Positions 1-10,419 of a stretch of 64,000 bases of DNA are shown here, in pieces (the first letter of the stretch is position 1; every line of letters starts with the position of its first letter). The position numbers were made by a program, and so were the translations under genes. The notes under the pieces are model-generated. The model did not search any database. It was not told the DNA's origin and saw nothing but the letters and a program-made list of their open reading frames with translations. Source of the stretch: Pterois miles (taxonomy: Eukaryota; Chordata; Actinopteri; Perciformes; Scorpaenidae); the NCBI GenBank assembly GCA_947000775.1, contig CAMQGK010000040.1, positions 539,846 to 603,845 on the forward strand, read 5' to 3'.

Positions 1-821
1 CTCTCCATTCCAGATAAAGCCAGAGCAACCAACTTCCATTACACACCAAATAGATATAGCCAGAGTAACATGACTTCCCCTCTACACCGACCAGAGAGAG
101 CCAGAGCAACATGATATCCTGTCCATAACAGATACACCAGAGCAACACAACTTCTTCTCCACGCCAACCAGATGAATGAATGAATGAACGATTTATTTCG
201 AACATGATAGAATAATACTACAAGTAGATTGAACAGAGAAATAAATAAATAAAAAATAAAGATAAAAAAGAACAAACAAAACCAATGAGAATAGTCAAAG
301 CAAAGATAACAATAATCAAAATAATATAATAATAATAATGCTAATAATAATAATAATAATAATAGATAGAGCCAAAGCAACAAAACCTCCTCTCTGCACC
401 ATACAGATAGAGCCAGAGCAACACGACCACCTCTCCAAGCCAAACAGAAAAAGCCAGGGCAACATGACCTCTCCACACCAAACAGATAGTCAGAGCAACA
501 ACACATCCTCCTCTCCACACGAAACACAGTCAGAATAACGCAACCTCCTCTCCATGCCAGAGAGCCAGAGCAACATGACCTCCTCTCCATGCAAGGTAGA
601 GCCAGAGCAACATGGTGTCCTCTACATGCAAAAAAGAGCAAAACCAACAAAACCTCCTCTCCACACCAAATAGATAGAGCAAAAGCAACACAACCTCCTT
701 TCCACACCAAATAGATAGAGCCAAAGCAACACAACCTCCTCTCCACAACAACCAGATAGACATAGAGCAACGTATCCTTCTCTCCACACCAAACAGATAG
801 ACCAACATGACCTCCTCTCCA
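1..821. repeat. 41-bp minisatellite, left section
   Basis: Degenerate tandem copies of a unit of about 40-41 bp built around AGAGCCAGAGCAACA, CCTCCTCTCCA and a short CAAACAGAT-like spacer. This section is more diverged than the array at 5207-7173 and is interrupted by a LINE tail at 174-365. The reverse strand reads as long open frames rich in MERR, LAWRGG and VALAL; these are a by-product of a stop-poor unit whose period is not a multiple of three, not genes. Confidence 0.9.
174..365 (-). mobile_element. 3' end of a LINE-type retroelement
   Basis: A reverse-strand insertion inside the minisatellite. Read on the minus strand it is T-rich with ATT repeats and finishes with a GTTCGAAATAAATCG-like end followed by an ATTC repeat, the kind of short terminal repeat left by target-primed reverse transcription. 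AGAT occurs on both sides and may be the target duplication. No coding part remains, so the family is not identified. Confidence 0.6.
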
Positions 822-1353
822 TGTAACGGCTGGTGTGACAGACAGGACTGGACTCAAAAGGAGGATTCAGGACTCAGGACTAAGGCAAAAATCAGGGTCT
901 TTAATCAAGGCAATCTTCGGTACACATGAGGGCAGGTAACAAGCAACAATATCAAAATCGGCAGGCAGAATCTGGGTCAAAAAACACTGGCAGAGAAGTC
1001 GAAAAACGGGAAGTCAAAAACACTAGAAAAGAACACTGGATCGCTAGAACACGGGGGAACTAAGACGAACTGGCACAGAGGGAGAGGGAAGCACATATTA
1101 AATACTAGTGAGGGGAGTGATTAATGATGCACAGGGGGACACAATCAAGGCGGGGAGAAGACAGTTGGACTCAGGTGAATGGTGTTAGAAACTGGGTCAG
1201 GAAGAGGTGCTCAAATGTGCAGGCGGAGAACATGCAGGCATGAAGTGAAGTGATCTGAAACGAGAGGGAATGTTAGAAATACAAAATAAAACAGGAAGTG
1301 CAAATAAGAGCATGCAACAAAGAAACACAGCCTAAGTCCTCCTATTCCTTACA
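822..1353 (-). repeat. 3' LTR of the gypsy element at 822-3863
   Basis: 532 bp with TGTAAC and CCTTACA ends on the plus strand. It aligns with 3528-3863 but keeps about 196 bp that the other LTR has lost. It also resembles the split solo LTR at 58433-62490. Confidence 0.9.
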
Positions 1354-1406
1354 GAACCGCCCCTCTAGGGACGGCACCTGACATCCCTGATGTATCTGGA
1401 TGTGAT

Positions 1407-3060
1407 CTATGAAACTCTTTCTATTAGGTTATGGTCCATGATGTCCTTTGTTGCTACCCACGATCTCTCTTCTGGGCCGTAACCCTCCCAGTCGACGAGA
1501 TACTGTCTGCCGCGTCCGCGGCGCCACACATTTAGAAGGCGTTTGACCGTGTAAACTGGACCCCCGTCAATGATCCGGGGGGGTGGAGGGGATTTAGTGG
1601 CTGGGACTAAGGGACTTTCCATAACGGGTTCAACCTGGTCAACATGAAAAGTGGAGTGAACCTTCATTGATCTGGGGAGCTGAAGTCTTATCACTACCGG
1701 GTTAATTACCTTAGATATTGGAAAGGGTCCCAGGAATCAGGGAGCCAGCTTTCTGGACTCTACTCAGAGCGGCAGATCATTGGTGGATAACCACACCCTC
1801 TCCCGGCCGATATGACGGAGCTGGAATCTGTAGATGATCCGCCGCTCTCTTATAACACGCTGAACTCCTTAGCAGCATCTGATGGCAGACGGCAAGACTT
1901 GTGCCAATGGACCGCTGGATTCCGGTCCGTCTCGGAAAATAACGGAGGCTGGTATCTGTAAGCACACTGGAAAGGAGAGAGACCTGAGGAGGAACAAGGT
2001 AAGTTATTATGGGCGTATTCAATCCACACCAAGTGCTTACTCCACGTAGATGGGTTTTGAGCCACCAGACACCTCAGACCTGTCTCCAACTCCTGATTGA
2101 GTCTCTCCGTCTGACCATTTGATTCTGGATGGTTGCCAGAGGAGAGACTCACTGACGCCCCCGACAGGCTGCAGAACTCCTTCCAGAACTGTGAAACAAA
2201 CTGTGGACCCTGGTCCGACACCACGTCTCTGGGAAACCTATGTAATGTAAACACATGAGAAAGCATAATCTCCGCCATCTCTTTGGCAGAGGGTAACTTT
2301 GGCAAGGCAACAAAATGCAGCATTTTAGAGAATCTGTCTACTATCATGAGAACAGTGGTGTTACCTTCACAAAGAGGGAGACCAGTAACAAAATCCACTG
2401 AGATGTCGGACCAGGGTCAGTGCGGAACTGGAAGGGGCTGCAGCAAGCCGGAGGGAGGCCGGTGGGAGGTCTTGCCCCAAGCGCAGACCGGACAGGCGGC
2501 CACATATTCCTTCACCTCTCTTTCCATCGCCGGCCACCAGAAGCGCTGCTTAATAACAAAAATAGTGCACTTCACTCTGGGATGACAAGCGACTTGAGAG
2601 GTGTGGGCCCAGTGAAAGACCTGAGAATGGACAGCTTCGGGAACAAACAGTCTGTTATTCGGGACACCCTTAGGTGTCACAACATGAGTCAATGCCTCTT
2701 TTACTCTTTCTTCGATGTCCCATGTGATAGCACCTACAACACAGGAAGGAGGCAAAATACTGGAGGGCACTTTAAGCACAACATCAGGGTCAAATAGTCT
2801 AGACAAGGCATCAGGTTTGCTGTTCTTAGATCCTGGACGATAAGACAGAGTGAAGTTAAAACTGGTGAAGAACAGCGCCCACCTAGCTTGACACGCGTTG
2901 AGGCGCTTAGCTGTTCTGATGTATTCTAAGTTTTTGTGATCAGTCCATACCAAAAATGGCTGTTCCGCTCCCTTCAGTTCACGATTTCCTACGTCATAAT
3001 TTCTCTCGCCAGGAGACAATTTCCAGGAGAGAAAAGCACAGGGATGCAGTTTGTTATCAC
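1407..3060 (-). pseudogene. gypsy pol remnant: RNase H, integrase, chromodomain
   Basis: Reading right to left there is an RNase H tail with the VWTDHKN motif and LSRLF linker (about 2800-3055), an integrase HHCC zinc region with PVCAWGK (about 2420-2600), the integrase core with its aspartates in LDFVTGLP and VSDQGPQF and the glutamate in NGQTERLNQ (about 2050-2400), and a chromodomain with YLVDWEGYGPEERSW (about 1430-1520). Frameshifts separate the parts near 1700-1850 and at 2400. The N-terminal half of pol, with protease and RT, is absent. The chromodomain places it among chromoviruses such as the fish sushi elements. Confidence 0.9.
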
Positions 3061-3509
3061 GTGGCTGATTCGCTGCTGGAAAGGTGAGTAATGATGAATG
3101 CAACTTTTGCTCGCTCGGAGGGAAAATGAGCCTCTTGCAGTTCAAAATGAAGCCCACACTGGACTAGGAAGGATCGACAGTTCTCAGAGTCACCGGAGAA
3201 TCGCTCCGATTTGGCCATATGTGGAGAACTGCTCAGAGTTGTAGCCATCAGAGGTGGAGCAGAAGTGGCAGCAACCTGGAGAATAGGAGCCAGTGCCGCA
3301 CTGGCATCAGCTCCGGTGGACTGGTGAGTCTCGAGCAGAGACATTAAAGCCTGCATTTGTGTACCAAGCTAATTGACTTGCTCACCGATGGAGGATCGGA
3401 ACCTCTCCTGATGTTCCGTTAGTTCTCTCACTCCATGACAGACAGCGGTGAGCTGCTCCTCGTGCTGATGAATCGCGGACCGGCCCGGATCAGAATCCGC
3501 TGAGTCCAT
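3061..3509 (-). pseudogene. gypsy gag remnant
   Basis: The start codon at 3507-3509 opens a frame beginning MDSADSD, matching the gag start of the three copies further right. A stop at 3369-3371 replaces the glutamine codon of those copies. Downstream are the proline- and serine-rich linker and the FSGDSENCRSF motif typical of sushi-family gag, before it breaks off at the deletion into RNase H. No zinc knuckle remains. Confidence 0.85.
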
Positions 3510-3527
3510 ACTTTGGCCAGTTCCTAC

Positions 3528-3863
3528 TGTAACGGCTGGTGTGACAGACAGGACTGGACTCAAAAGCAGGATTCAGGACTCAGGAGTAAGGCAAAAATCA
3601 GGGTCTTTAATCAGGCCAATCTTCGGTACACGTGAAGGCAGGGAACAATCAACAATATCAAAATCGGCAGGCAGAATCTGGGTCAAAAAACACTGGCAGA
3701 GAAGTCGAAACACGGGAAGTCAAAAACACTAGAAAAGAACACTGGATCGCTAGAACACGGGGGAACTAAGACGAACTGGCACAGAGGGAGAGGGAAGCAA
3801 ACCGGAAGTGCAAATAAGAGCATGCAACAAAGAAACACAGCCTAAGTCCTCCTATTCCTTACA
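3528..3863 (-). repeat. 5' LTR of the gypsy element, internally deleted
   Basis: 336 bp beginning TGTAACGGCTGG and ending CCTTACA on the plus strand. Compared with 822-1353 it lacks about 196 bp following GAGGGAAGCA. The two LTRs are otherwise close in sequence. Confidence 0.88.
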
Positions 3864-4410
3864 CTCCATGCTAAACAAATAGAGCCAGAGCAACACAACC
3901 TCCTGTCCATTCCAGATTGCGCCAGAGCAACATGACCTCCTCTACTCACCAAATAGATATAGCCAGAGCAACACAATGTCCTCTCCATGCTAAACAAATA
4001 GAGCCAGAGAAACACATCCTCCTCTCCATGCTAAACAAATAGAGCCAGAGGAATGTAACCTCCTCTCCATGCGAAACAAATAGAGCAAGAGCAACGCAAC
4101 CTCCTCTCCATGCTAAACAAATAGAGCCAGAGGAACGCAACCTTCTCTCCATGCTAAACAAATAGAGCAAGAGCAACACAACCTTCTCTCCATGCTAAAG
4201 AAATAGAGCCAGAGCAACACAACCTCCTCTCCATGCTAAACAGATAGAGCCAGAGCAACATGACCTGCTCTTCACACCAAATAAAGCAAGAGCAACACAA
4301 CCTCCTCTCCATGCTAAACAAATAGAGCCAGAGGAACACAACCTCCTCTCCATGCTAAACAAATAGAGCAAGAGCAACACAACCTCCTCTCCATGCTAAA
4401 CAAATAAACT
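3864..4410. repeat. 41-bp minisatellite, continued
   Basis: Regular units of AAATAGAGCCAGAGGAAC type ending in CTCTCCATGCTAAAC. It resumes directly after the gypsy target duplication, so the array predates that insertion. Confidence 0.92.
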
Positions 4411-4705
4411 GGGGCGGCAGTAGCTCAGTCCGTAAGGACTTGGGTTAGGACGCGGAGGTCACCGGTTCAAGTCCTCCATGGACCAAGACCAACTGGTTGC
4501 TGGAGAGGTGCCAGTTTACCTCTTGGGCACTGCCGAGGTGCCCCTGAGCAAGGCACCAAATCCCCATCTGCTCTGGGCGCTTGTCAGGAGCAGCCCCCTC
4601 ACTCTGACATCTCTCCATTGACATGTATATGTACTGTGTGAACAACAGAGTGTAAAACTGAATTTCCCCACTGTGGGACTAATAAAGGAATATCTTTTTA
4701 TCTTT
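4411..4705 (+). mobile_element. tRNA-derived SINE
   Basis: Begins GGGGCGGCAGTAGCTCAGTC, a tRNA-like head with an A box, and has the B box GGTTCAAGTCC near 4462-4472. A tRNA-unrelated body follows, then a 3' tail with the small hairpin CCCCACTGTGGG, TAATAAAGG and a TCTTTTTATCTTT repeat. AAATA on both sides is a likely target duplication. Related copies lie at 25763-26073 (minus), 46371-46724 (plus) and 62720-62867 (plus, headless). Confidence 0.88.
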
Positions 4706-4930
4706 AAATAGAGCAAGAGCAACGCGACCTCCTCTCCACAACAATCAGAGGTAGCCAGAGCAACAAAGCATCCTCTCCATTCCAGAAAGATAGAGCCAGA
4801 GCAACACAATCTCTTCTCCATGCAAAACAAATAGAGACAAAGCAACGCAACCTCCTCTCCATGCTAAACAAATAGAGCCAGAGCAACACAACCTCCTCTT
4901 CACACCAATCAGATAAAGCCAGAGCAACAC
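4706..4930. repeat. 41-bp minisatellite, continued
   Basis: About five degenerate units between the SINE and the orphan OR-flank block. Confidence 0.88.
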
Positions 4931-5206
4931 CTTAGATATTTGGTTTTGTAAAAACTTAACACATGCTTTGTTGGACTTCTCAAAAACACACAATCTAAAG
5001 ATACAGTTACTCTCATCTAGATGGCATCGATTTGGCTTCTAGCACCACTATGGGTGGTACGTTAGAGGCCTTTTGACAAGCCTGAAATGGTGGGATTTTT
5101 TTTTTTTTTTTTTGCAAGAAGGCACTTTTAAATGTATAGTGGTAAAAAACAAATAAACCTAAAATAAAAGATCATGTTTCTTATTATACATGCATAGTCA
5201 ACTACC
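4931..5206 (+). repeat. orphan copy of OR 3'-flank block
   Basis: Nearly identical to 14697-14972 and 23218-23492, which lie about 0.6 kb downstream of intact OR genes. It includes the motif GGCTTCTAGCACCACTATGG, a poly-T run and the ending ATACATGCATAGTCAACTACCC, and is followed by minisatellite exactly as in those copies. No OR precedes it; minisatellite abuts its left side instead. It marks a lost or never-complete duplication unit. Confidence 0.88.
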
Positions 5207-7173
5207 CAGAGCAACATGACCTCCTCTCCATGCTAAACAAATAGAGCAAGAGCAACGCAACCTCCTCTCCATGCGAAACAAATAGAGCCAGAGGAACGCA
5301 ACCTTCTCTCCATGCTAAACAAATAGAGCCAGAGGAACACAACCTTATCTTTATGCAAAACAAATAGAGTAAGAGCAACGCAACCTGCTCTCCATGCGAA
5401 ACAAATAGAGCAAGAGCAACGCAAGCTTCTCTCCATGCTAAACAAATAGAGCAAGAGCAACGCAACCTCCTCTCCATGCTAAACAAATAGAGCCAGAGGA
5501 ACACAACCTCCTCTCCATGCGAAACAAATAGAGCCAGAGGAACGCAACCTTCTCTCCATGCTAAACAAATAGAGCCAGAGGAACGCAACCTTCTCTCCAT
5601 GCTAAACAAATAGAGCAAGAGCAACGCAAGCTTCTCTCCATGCTAAACAAATAGAGCAAGAGCAACGCAACCTTCTCTCTACGCCAATCAGAAATAGCCA
5701 GAGAAGCAAAGCATCCTCTCCACTCCAGAAAGATAGAGCCAGAGCAACACAACCTTCTCTCCATGCTAAACAAATAGAGCAAGAGCAACTCCACCTTCTC
5801 TCGATGCTAAACAAATAGAGCCAGAGGAACACAACCTCCTCTCCATGCGAAATAAATAGAGCCAGAGGAACGCAACCTTCTCTCCATGCTAAACAAATAG
5901 AGCAAGAGCAACGCAACCTCCTCTCCATGCGAAACAAATAGAGTCAGAGGAACGCAACCTTCTCTCCATGCTAAACAAATAGAGCAAGAGCAACGCAACC
6001 TCCTCTCCATGCTAAACAAATAGAGCAAGAGCAACACAACCTCCTCTCCATGCTAAACAAATAGAGCCAGAGGAACTCAGCCTTCTCTCCATGCTAAACA
6101 AGTAGAGCCAGAGGAACACAACCTTCTCTCCATGCTAAACAAATAGAGCCAGAGGAACACAACCTTCTCTCCATGCTAAACAAGTAGAGCCAGAGGAACA
6201 CAACCTTCTCTCCATGCTAAACAAATAGAGCCAGAGGAACACAACCTTCTCTCCATGCTAAACAAATAGAGCCAGAGGAACACAACCTTCTCTCCATGCT
6301 AAACAAATAGAGCCAGAGGAACCCAACCTCCTCTCCATGCTAAACAAATAGAGCCAGAGGAACACAACGTTCTCTCCATGCTAAACAAATAGAGCAAGAG
6401 CAACTCCACCTTCTCTCCATGCTAAAGAAATAGATCCAGAGGAACACAACCTCCTCTCCATGCTAAACAAATAGAGCCAGAGGAACACAACGTTCTCTCC
6501 ATGCTAAACAAATAGAGCAAGAGCAACTCCACCTTCTCTCCATGCTAAACAAATAGAGCCAGAGGAACACAACGTTCTCTCCATGCTAAACAAATAGAGC
6601 AAGAGCAACTCCACCTTCTCTCCATGCTAAACAAATAGAGCCAGAGGAACACAACCTCCTCTCCATGCTAAACAAATAGAACAAGAGCAACTCCACCTTC
6701 TCTCCATGCTAAACAAATAGAGCCAGAGGAACACAACCTCCTCTCCATGCTAAACAAATAGAGCCAGAGGAACACAACCTCCTCTCCATGCTAAACAAAT
6801 AGAGCCAAAGGAACACAACCTCCTCTCCATGCTAAACAAATAGAGCCAAAGGAACACAACCTTCTCTCCATGCTAAACAAATAGAGCAAGAGCAACGCAA
6901 CCTTCTCTCCATGCTAAACAAATAGAGCAAGAGCAACGCAACCTTCTCTCTACGCCAATCAGAAATAGCCAGAGAAGCAAAGCATCCTCTCCATTCCAGA
7001 AAGATAGAGCCAGAGCAACACAATCTCCTCTCCATGCAAAACAGAGACAGAGCAACACAACCTCCTCTCCATGCAAATCAGAGATAGCCAGAATAACACA
7101 ACATCCTCTCCATGCCAAATAGGTTGAGCCAGAGCAACACAACCTCCTCGTCACACCAATCAGATAAAGCCAG
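5207..7173. repeat. 41-bp minisatellite, main array
   Basis: About 48 units with an exact 41-bp period over long stretches (AAACAAATAG recurs every 41 bp around 6301). Two unit types alternate: one with CCAGAGGAACACAACC and one with CAAGAGCAACTCCACC, giving local higher-order periods of 82-123 bp near 6360-6720. The reverse strand is open in all frames because the unit lacks stops there; the repeated MERRL and LAWREGCV peptides are not considered real. Confidence 0.95.
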
Positions 7174-7399
7174 TGTCAAGACAGGCTTGGACACACTCAG
7201 GCTTGGACTCAAAAGCAGACTCAGAGTCGGGGCAGTTCACAATGATCGGCGTCTGTAAGGTCGGTACACGGTAGGGCAAAAACACAAGTTGACAGGTCCA
7301 GAGTGGCAGGCTAAGGGCAACGTCAAAAAGGCAGGAAAAGTTCAATACACTATGATCAAAAACACAAGAGTATGCGGGTAAGCTTCTTCACTAGGAACA
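7174..7399 (-). repeat. truncated 3' LTR, copy A
   Basis: 226 bp matching the left part of 11718-12248 up to CACTAGGAACA. The remaining roughly 300 bp, which would carry U3 and its promoter in the element's own orientation, is missing and replaced by the end of pol. Confidence 0.88.
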
Positions 7400-10277
7400 G
7401 TCCCAGGGCGTTCAGCATGTTGCTTGTTGAAGTCTCTTATGAGTTGTGGGTCCATTATGTTTTTGGCTGAAACCCACGACCTTTCCTCTGGTCCGTACCC
7501 CTCCCAATCAACAAGGTATTGCTTACCCCGCCCCCAGCGACGGACATCCAGTAGTCGTTTTACAGTATAAACAGGACCTCTGTCGACGATCCGGGGGCAG
7601 TGGGGCCTTGGAGGTAGGGATCAGAGGACTGTCAACCATGTGTTTCAGCCATCCCACATGGAAGGTTGGATGTATCCTCATGGACCTAGGCAAATTTAAC
7701 TTAACAGTTACTGGATTAATGACTTTGGAGATTGGGAAAGGGCCTATGAACCTAGGAGCCAGCTTCTTGGATTCTACGAGAAGAGGCAGATCTCGGGTGG
7801 ACAACCAGACCCTCTGACCAGGTTGGTAAGTGGGGGCGTCTGGTGTCTGCCGTCGGTCTGCCATCTTCTTGTAGCGTGCTGCGCTCCTTAGTAACATCTG
7901 TCGGGCCCCCTTCCAGATGCGCTGACAACGTCTGACCAGGGTATGGTGCAAGGGGACACTAGACTCTCCCTCCCGGTCAGGAAACAATGGGGCCTGGTAT
8001 CCATAAGCGCACTGGAAGGGGGAGAGACCAGATGTAGAGCAAGGCAAAGTGTTATGAGCATATTCAATCCACAACAAGTTCTTACTCCAGGAGACCGGAT
8101 TTTGTGCCACTAGGCATCTTATTCGGGTCTCCAGTTCTTGATTGAGTTTTTCAGTCTGTCCGTTGGTCTCAGGATGATGGCCGGAGAACAGACTGACAGA
8201 TGCTCCCAACAGTGAGCAAAACTCCTTCCAGAAGCTGGAAATGAACTGTGGCCCCCGGTCTGACACCACATCCCTAGGGAAGCCGTGAATGCGAAAAACA
8301 TGATTCAACATAACCTCCGCTGTTTCCTTGGCGGAGGGCAGCTTCGGCAAGGTAATAAAATGAACCATCTTGGAAAAACGGTCCACCACAGTGAGTACTG
8401 TGGTGTTACCTTCTGAGGTGGGCAAACCGGTGACAAAGTCTAAGGAGAGGTCGGGCCAGGGGCGATGAGGCACAGGAAGAGGTTGCAGCAATCCTGCAGG
8501 TGGTTGGTGGGAGGCCTTACTCTGGGCACAAATGGGGCAGGCCGACACATACTCTTTAATGTCTTTCTCCATCGCCGGCCACCAGAATTTCTGTTTAACG
8601 ACAAACATTGTGTGGCGTGTTCCTGGGTGGCAGGTGACTCAAGAAGTGTGGGCCCAGTGGATGACCTGAAAACATAAGGTAACAGGGACAAAGAGTCTGT
8701 TATGGGGGCACCCCTCGGGTGCCGGTACCTGATCCAGGGCCTTTTTTTACCTCCCTCTCTATATTCCAGGTGACGGCCCCGACCACGCAGGAAGAAGGGA
8801 GGATGTGAGAGGGGTCTCTGGGGGAGTCAACTAAGTTAAACAGTCTAGATGAGGCATCTGGCTTTCTGTTCTTAGACCTCAGCCGGTAGGAAAGGGTGAA
8901 ATCAAACCTATTAAAGAATAAGACCCACTTTGCTTGCCTTGAGTTTAGGCGTTTAGCCGAATGGGGCTAAACGCCTCAACAAAAATCTTAAGTATATACT
9001 CATTTTTGTGGTCCGTCCAGACGAGAAAGGGTTGCTCTGCTCCCTCCAGCCAGTGGCGCCATTCCTCCAGCGCTGCCTTCACTGTCAGCAGCTCTTTGTT
9101 ACCTATGTCGTAGTTCCTCTCTGCGGAAGAAAGTTTTCCAGACAGATAGGCACATGGGTGAAGTTTATTGTCTTTGAGTGCTCTTTGTGAGAGGATGGCA
9201 CCAATCCTTGAATCAGAGGCATCAACCTCAACAATAAACTGTCGGCTGGGATCGGGCAAGGCGAGGATGGGAGAAGAGCTGAACGATTCTTTGAGCCTAG
9301 TAAAGGCTTTATCGCATTCAGTGGACCAATCAAACTTATTCTTGGGAGATGTCAGCACGTGTAAGGGAGCAGCAATGGCACTAAAATTTCGAATGAAACG
9401 CCTATAGAAATTTGCGAACCCCAAGAACCTCTGGACCATTTTGCGGTTCATTGGGGTGGGCCAATCTGCTACAGCGCTAACCTTTGCTGGGTCCATCTGC
9501 ATGTGGTCCAGGGAAACTACAAAACCGAGGAAGAGACTGTTGGAAAACAGCAGGGGTGTTAGTGAGCCCAAATGGCATCACTAGATATTCGTAATGCCCA
9601 CTAGGGGTATTGAATGCCGTCTTCCACTCATCCCCCTCCCTTATCCTTACCAAATGATAAGCATTACGAAGGTCCAGTTTAGAGAATATCTTAGCCCCTT
9701 TCAATAACTCAAACGCCAAGGAGATTAAAGGGAGGGGGTACCTGTTCTTTATCATAATGTTGTTCAACCCACGGCAGTCGATGCAGGGTCTGAGTGTGTT
9801 GTCTTTCTTTTCAACAAAGAAAAAGCCTGCCCTTGCAGGCGAGGAGGAGGGGCGGATGATACCAGCCGCCAGTGAGGAGTCAATGTACTCTCTCATTGCC
9901 TCCCTTTTGGGGGCAGAGAGAGAGTACAGTCTCCCCTTAGGTGGAGATGTACCTGGGAGGAGGTCAATGCCACAGTCATATGGCTGATGAGGAGGAAGAG
10001 AGGTGGTGCGAGCCTTGTTAAAAACCTCTCTGCGGTCATGGTAGCAGGAGGGAACCCCTGCCAACTCTGGGACGATGGCGACCTCTGGTGACGATGAAGG
10101 TGAAGAAGGTGCAGAAGGTGTCTGCTCCAACACTAGGGGCGCCAACAGTCTTTCAGTGGACTCCACAGTGGAAACAGACAAGCAGCAGGTTAGATTACAG
10201 CCCTCCCCCCATGACAAAATTTCTCCGATAGACCAGTTAATGTGTGGATTATGTCTTTTTAGCCAAGGGAGCCACAA
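7400..10277 (-). pseudogene. gypsy pol pseudogene, copy A
   Basis: Right to left: the RT fingers and palm with FFFVEKKDNTLRPCIDCRGLN, LDLRNAYHLVRI and LVMPFGLTNTPAVFQ (about 9560-10000), then a jump to FLGFVVS, so the segment that should hold YxDD is deleted near 9535-9570. The RT thumb and RNase H follow (VDASDSRIGAILSQ, VWTDHKN; 8985-9535), a hairpin-forming rearrangement at 8947-8976, the integrase zinc region, the DDE core with NGQTEKLNQ (about 8100-8500), and a chromodomain knocked out of frame by a shortened G run near 7593-7600. No active enzyme can come from it. Confidence 0.92.
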
Positions 10278-10419
10278 AATCAGCGGGTGTAACGCTGATT
10301 CAAATAAATGAAAACTGATTAACTCAGTGTGATTACTTGAAACAGTTGCACGGGTGAGGTGCGGTGAGTAACCCTACACAGTAATCTTCCATCCAGCGCG
10401 CTTGCCTCAAGTGTCTCTT

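Larger units (their letters stand above)
822..3863 (-). mobile_element. Ty3/gypsy chromovirus (sushi type), internally deleted
   Basis: A reverse-strand LTR retrotransposon inserted in one minisatellite unit. A perfect 5-bp target duplication, CTCCA, flanks it at 817-821 and 3864-3868, and removing the element restores a normal unit. It has LTRs at both ends, a gag remnant on the right, and RNase H, integrase and chromodomain on the left. The end of gag, the protease and the whole reverse transcriptase are missing: a gag segment runs straight into RNase H near 3060. A polypurine stretch, AGAGGGGCGGTTC on the minus strand, sits just inside the left LTR. The element cannot be autonomous. Confidence 0.92.

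Noticed and set aside
4411..4485. Possible tRNA gene (also at 26000, 46371 and 53940)
   Set aside because: A and B boxes are present, but a long tRNA-unrelated body and repeat tail follow and several copies exist, so these are SINE heads.
3946..6037. Many reverse frames with MERRL, LAWRGG and VALALF repeats
   Set aside because: They are translations of the 41-bp minisatellite; the period is not a multiple of three and frames cycle through the same unit, with no start context, composition or homology supporting a gene.
1..7173. CRISPR-like array
   Set aside because: Repeats are contiguous and degenerate with no unique spacers, and the genome is vertebrate.
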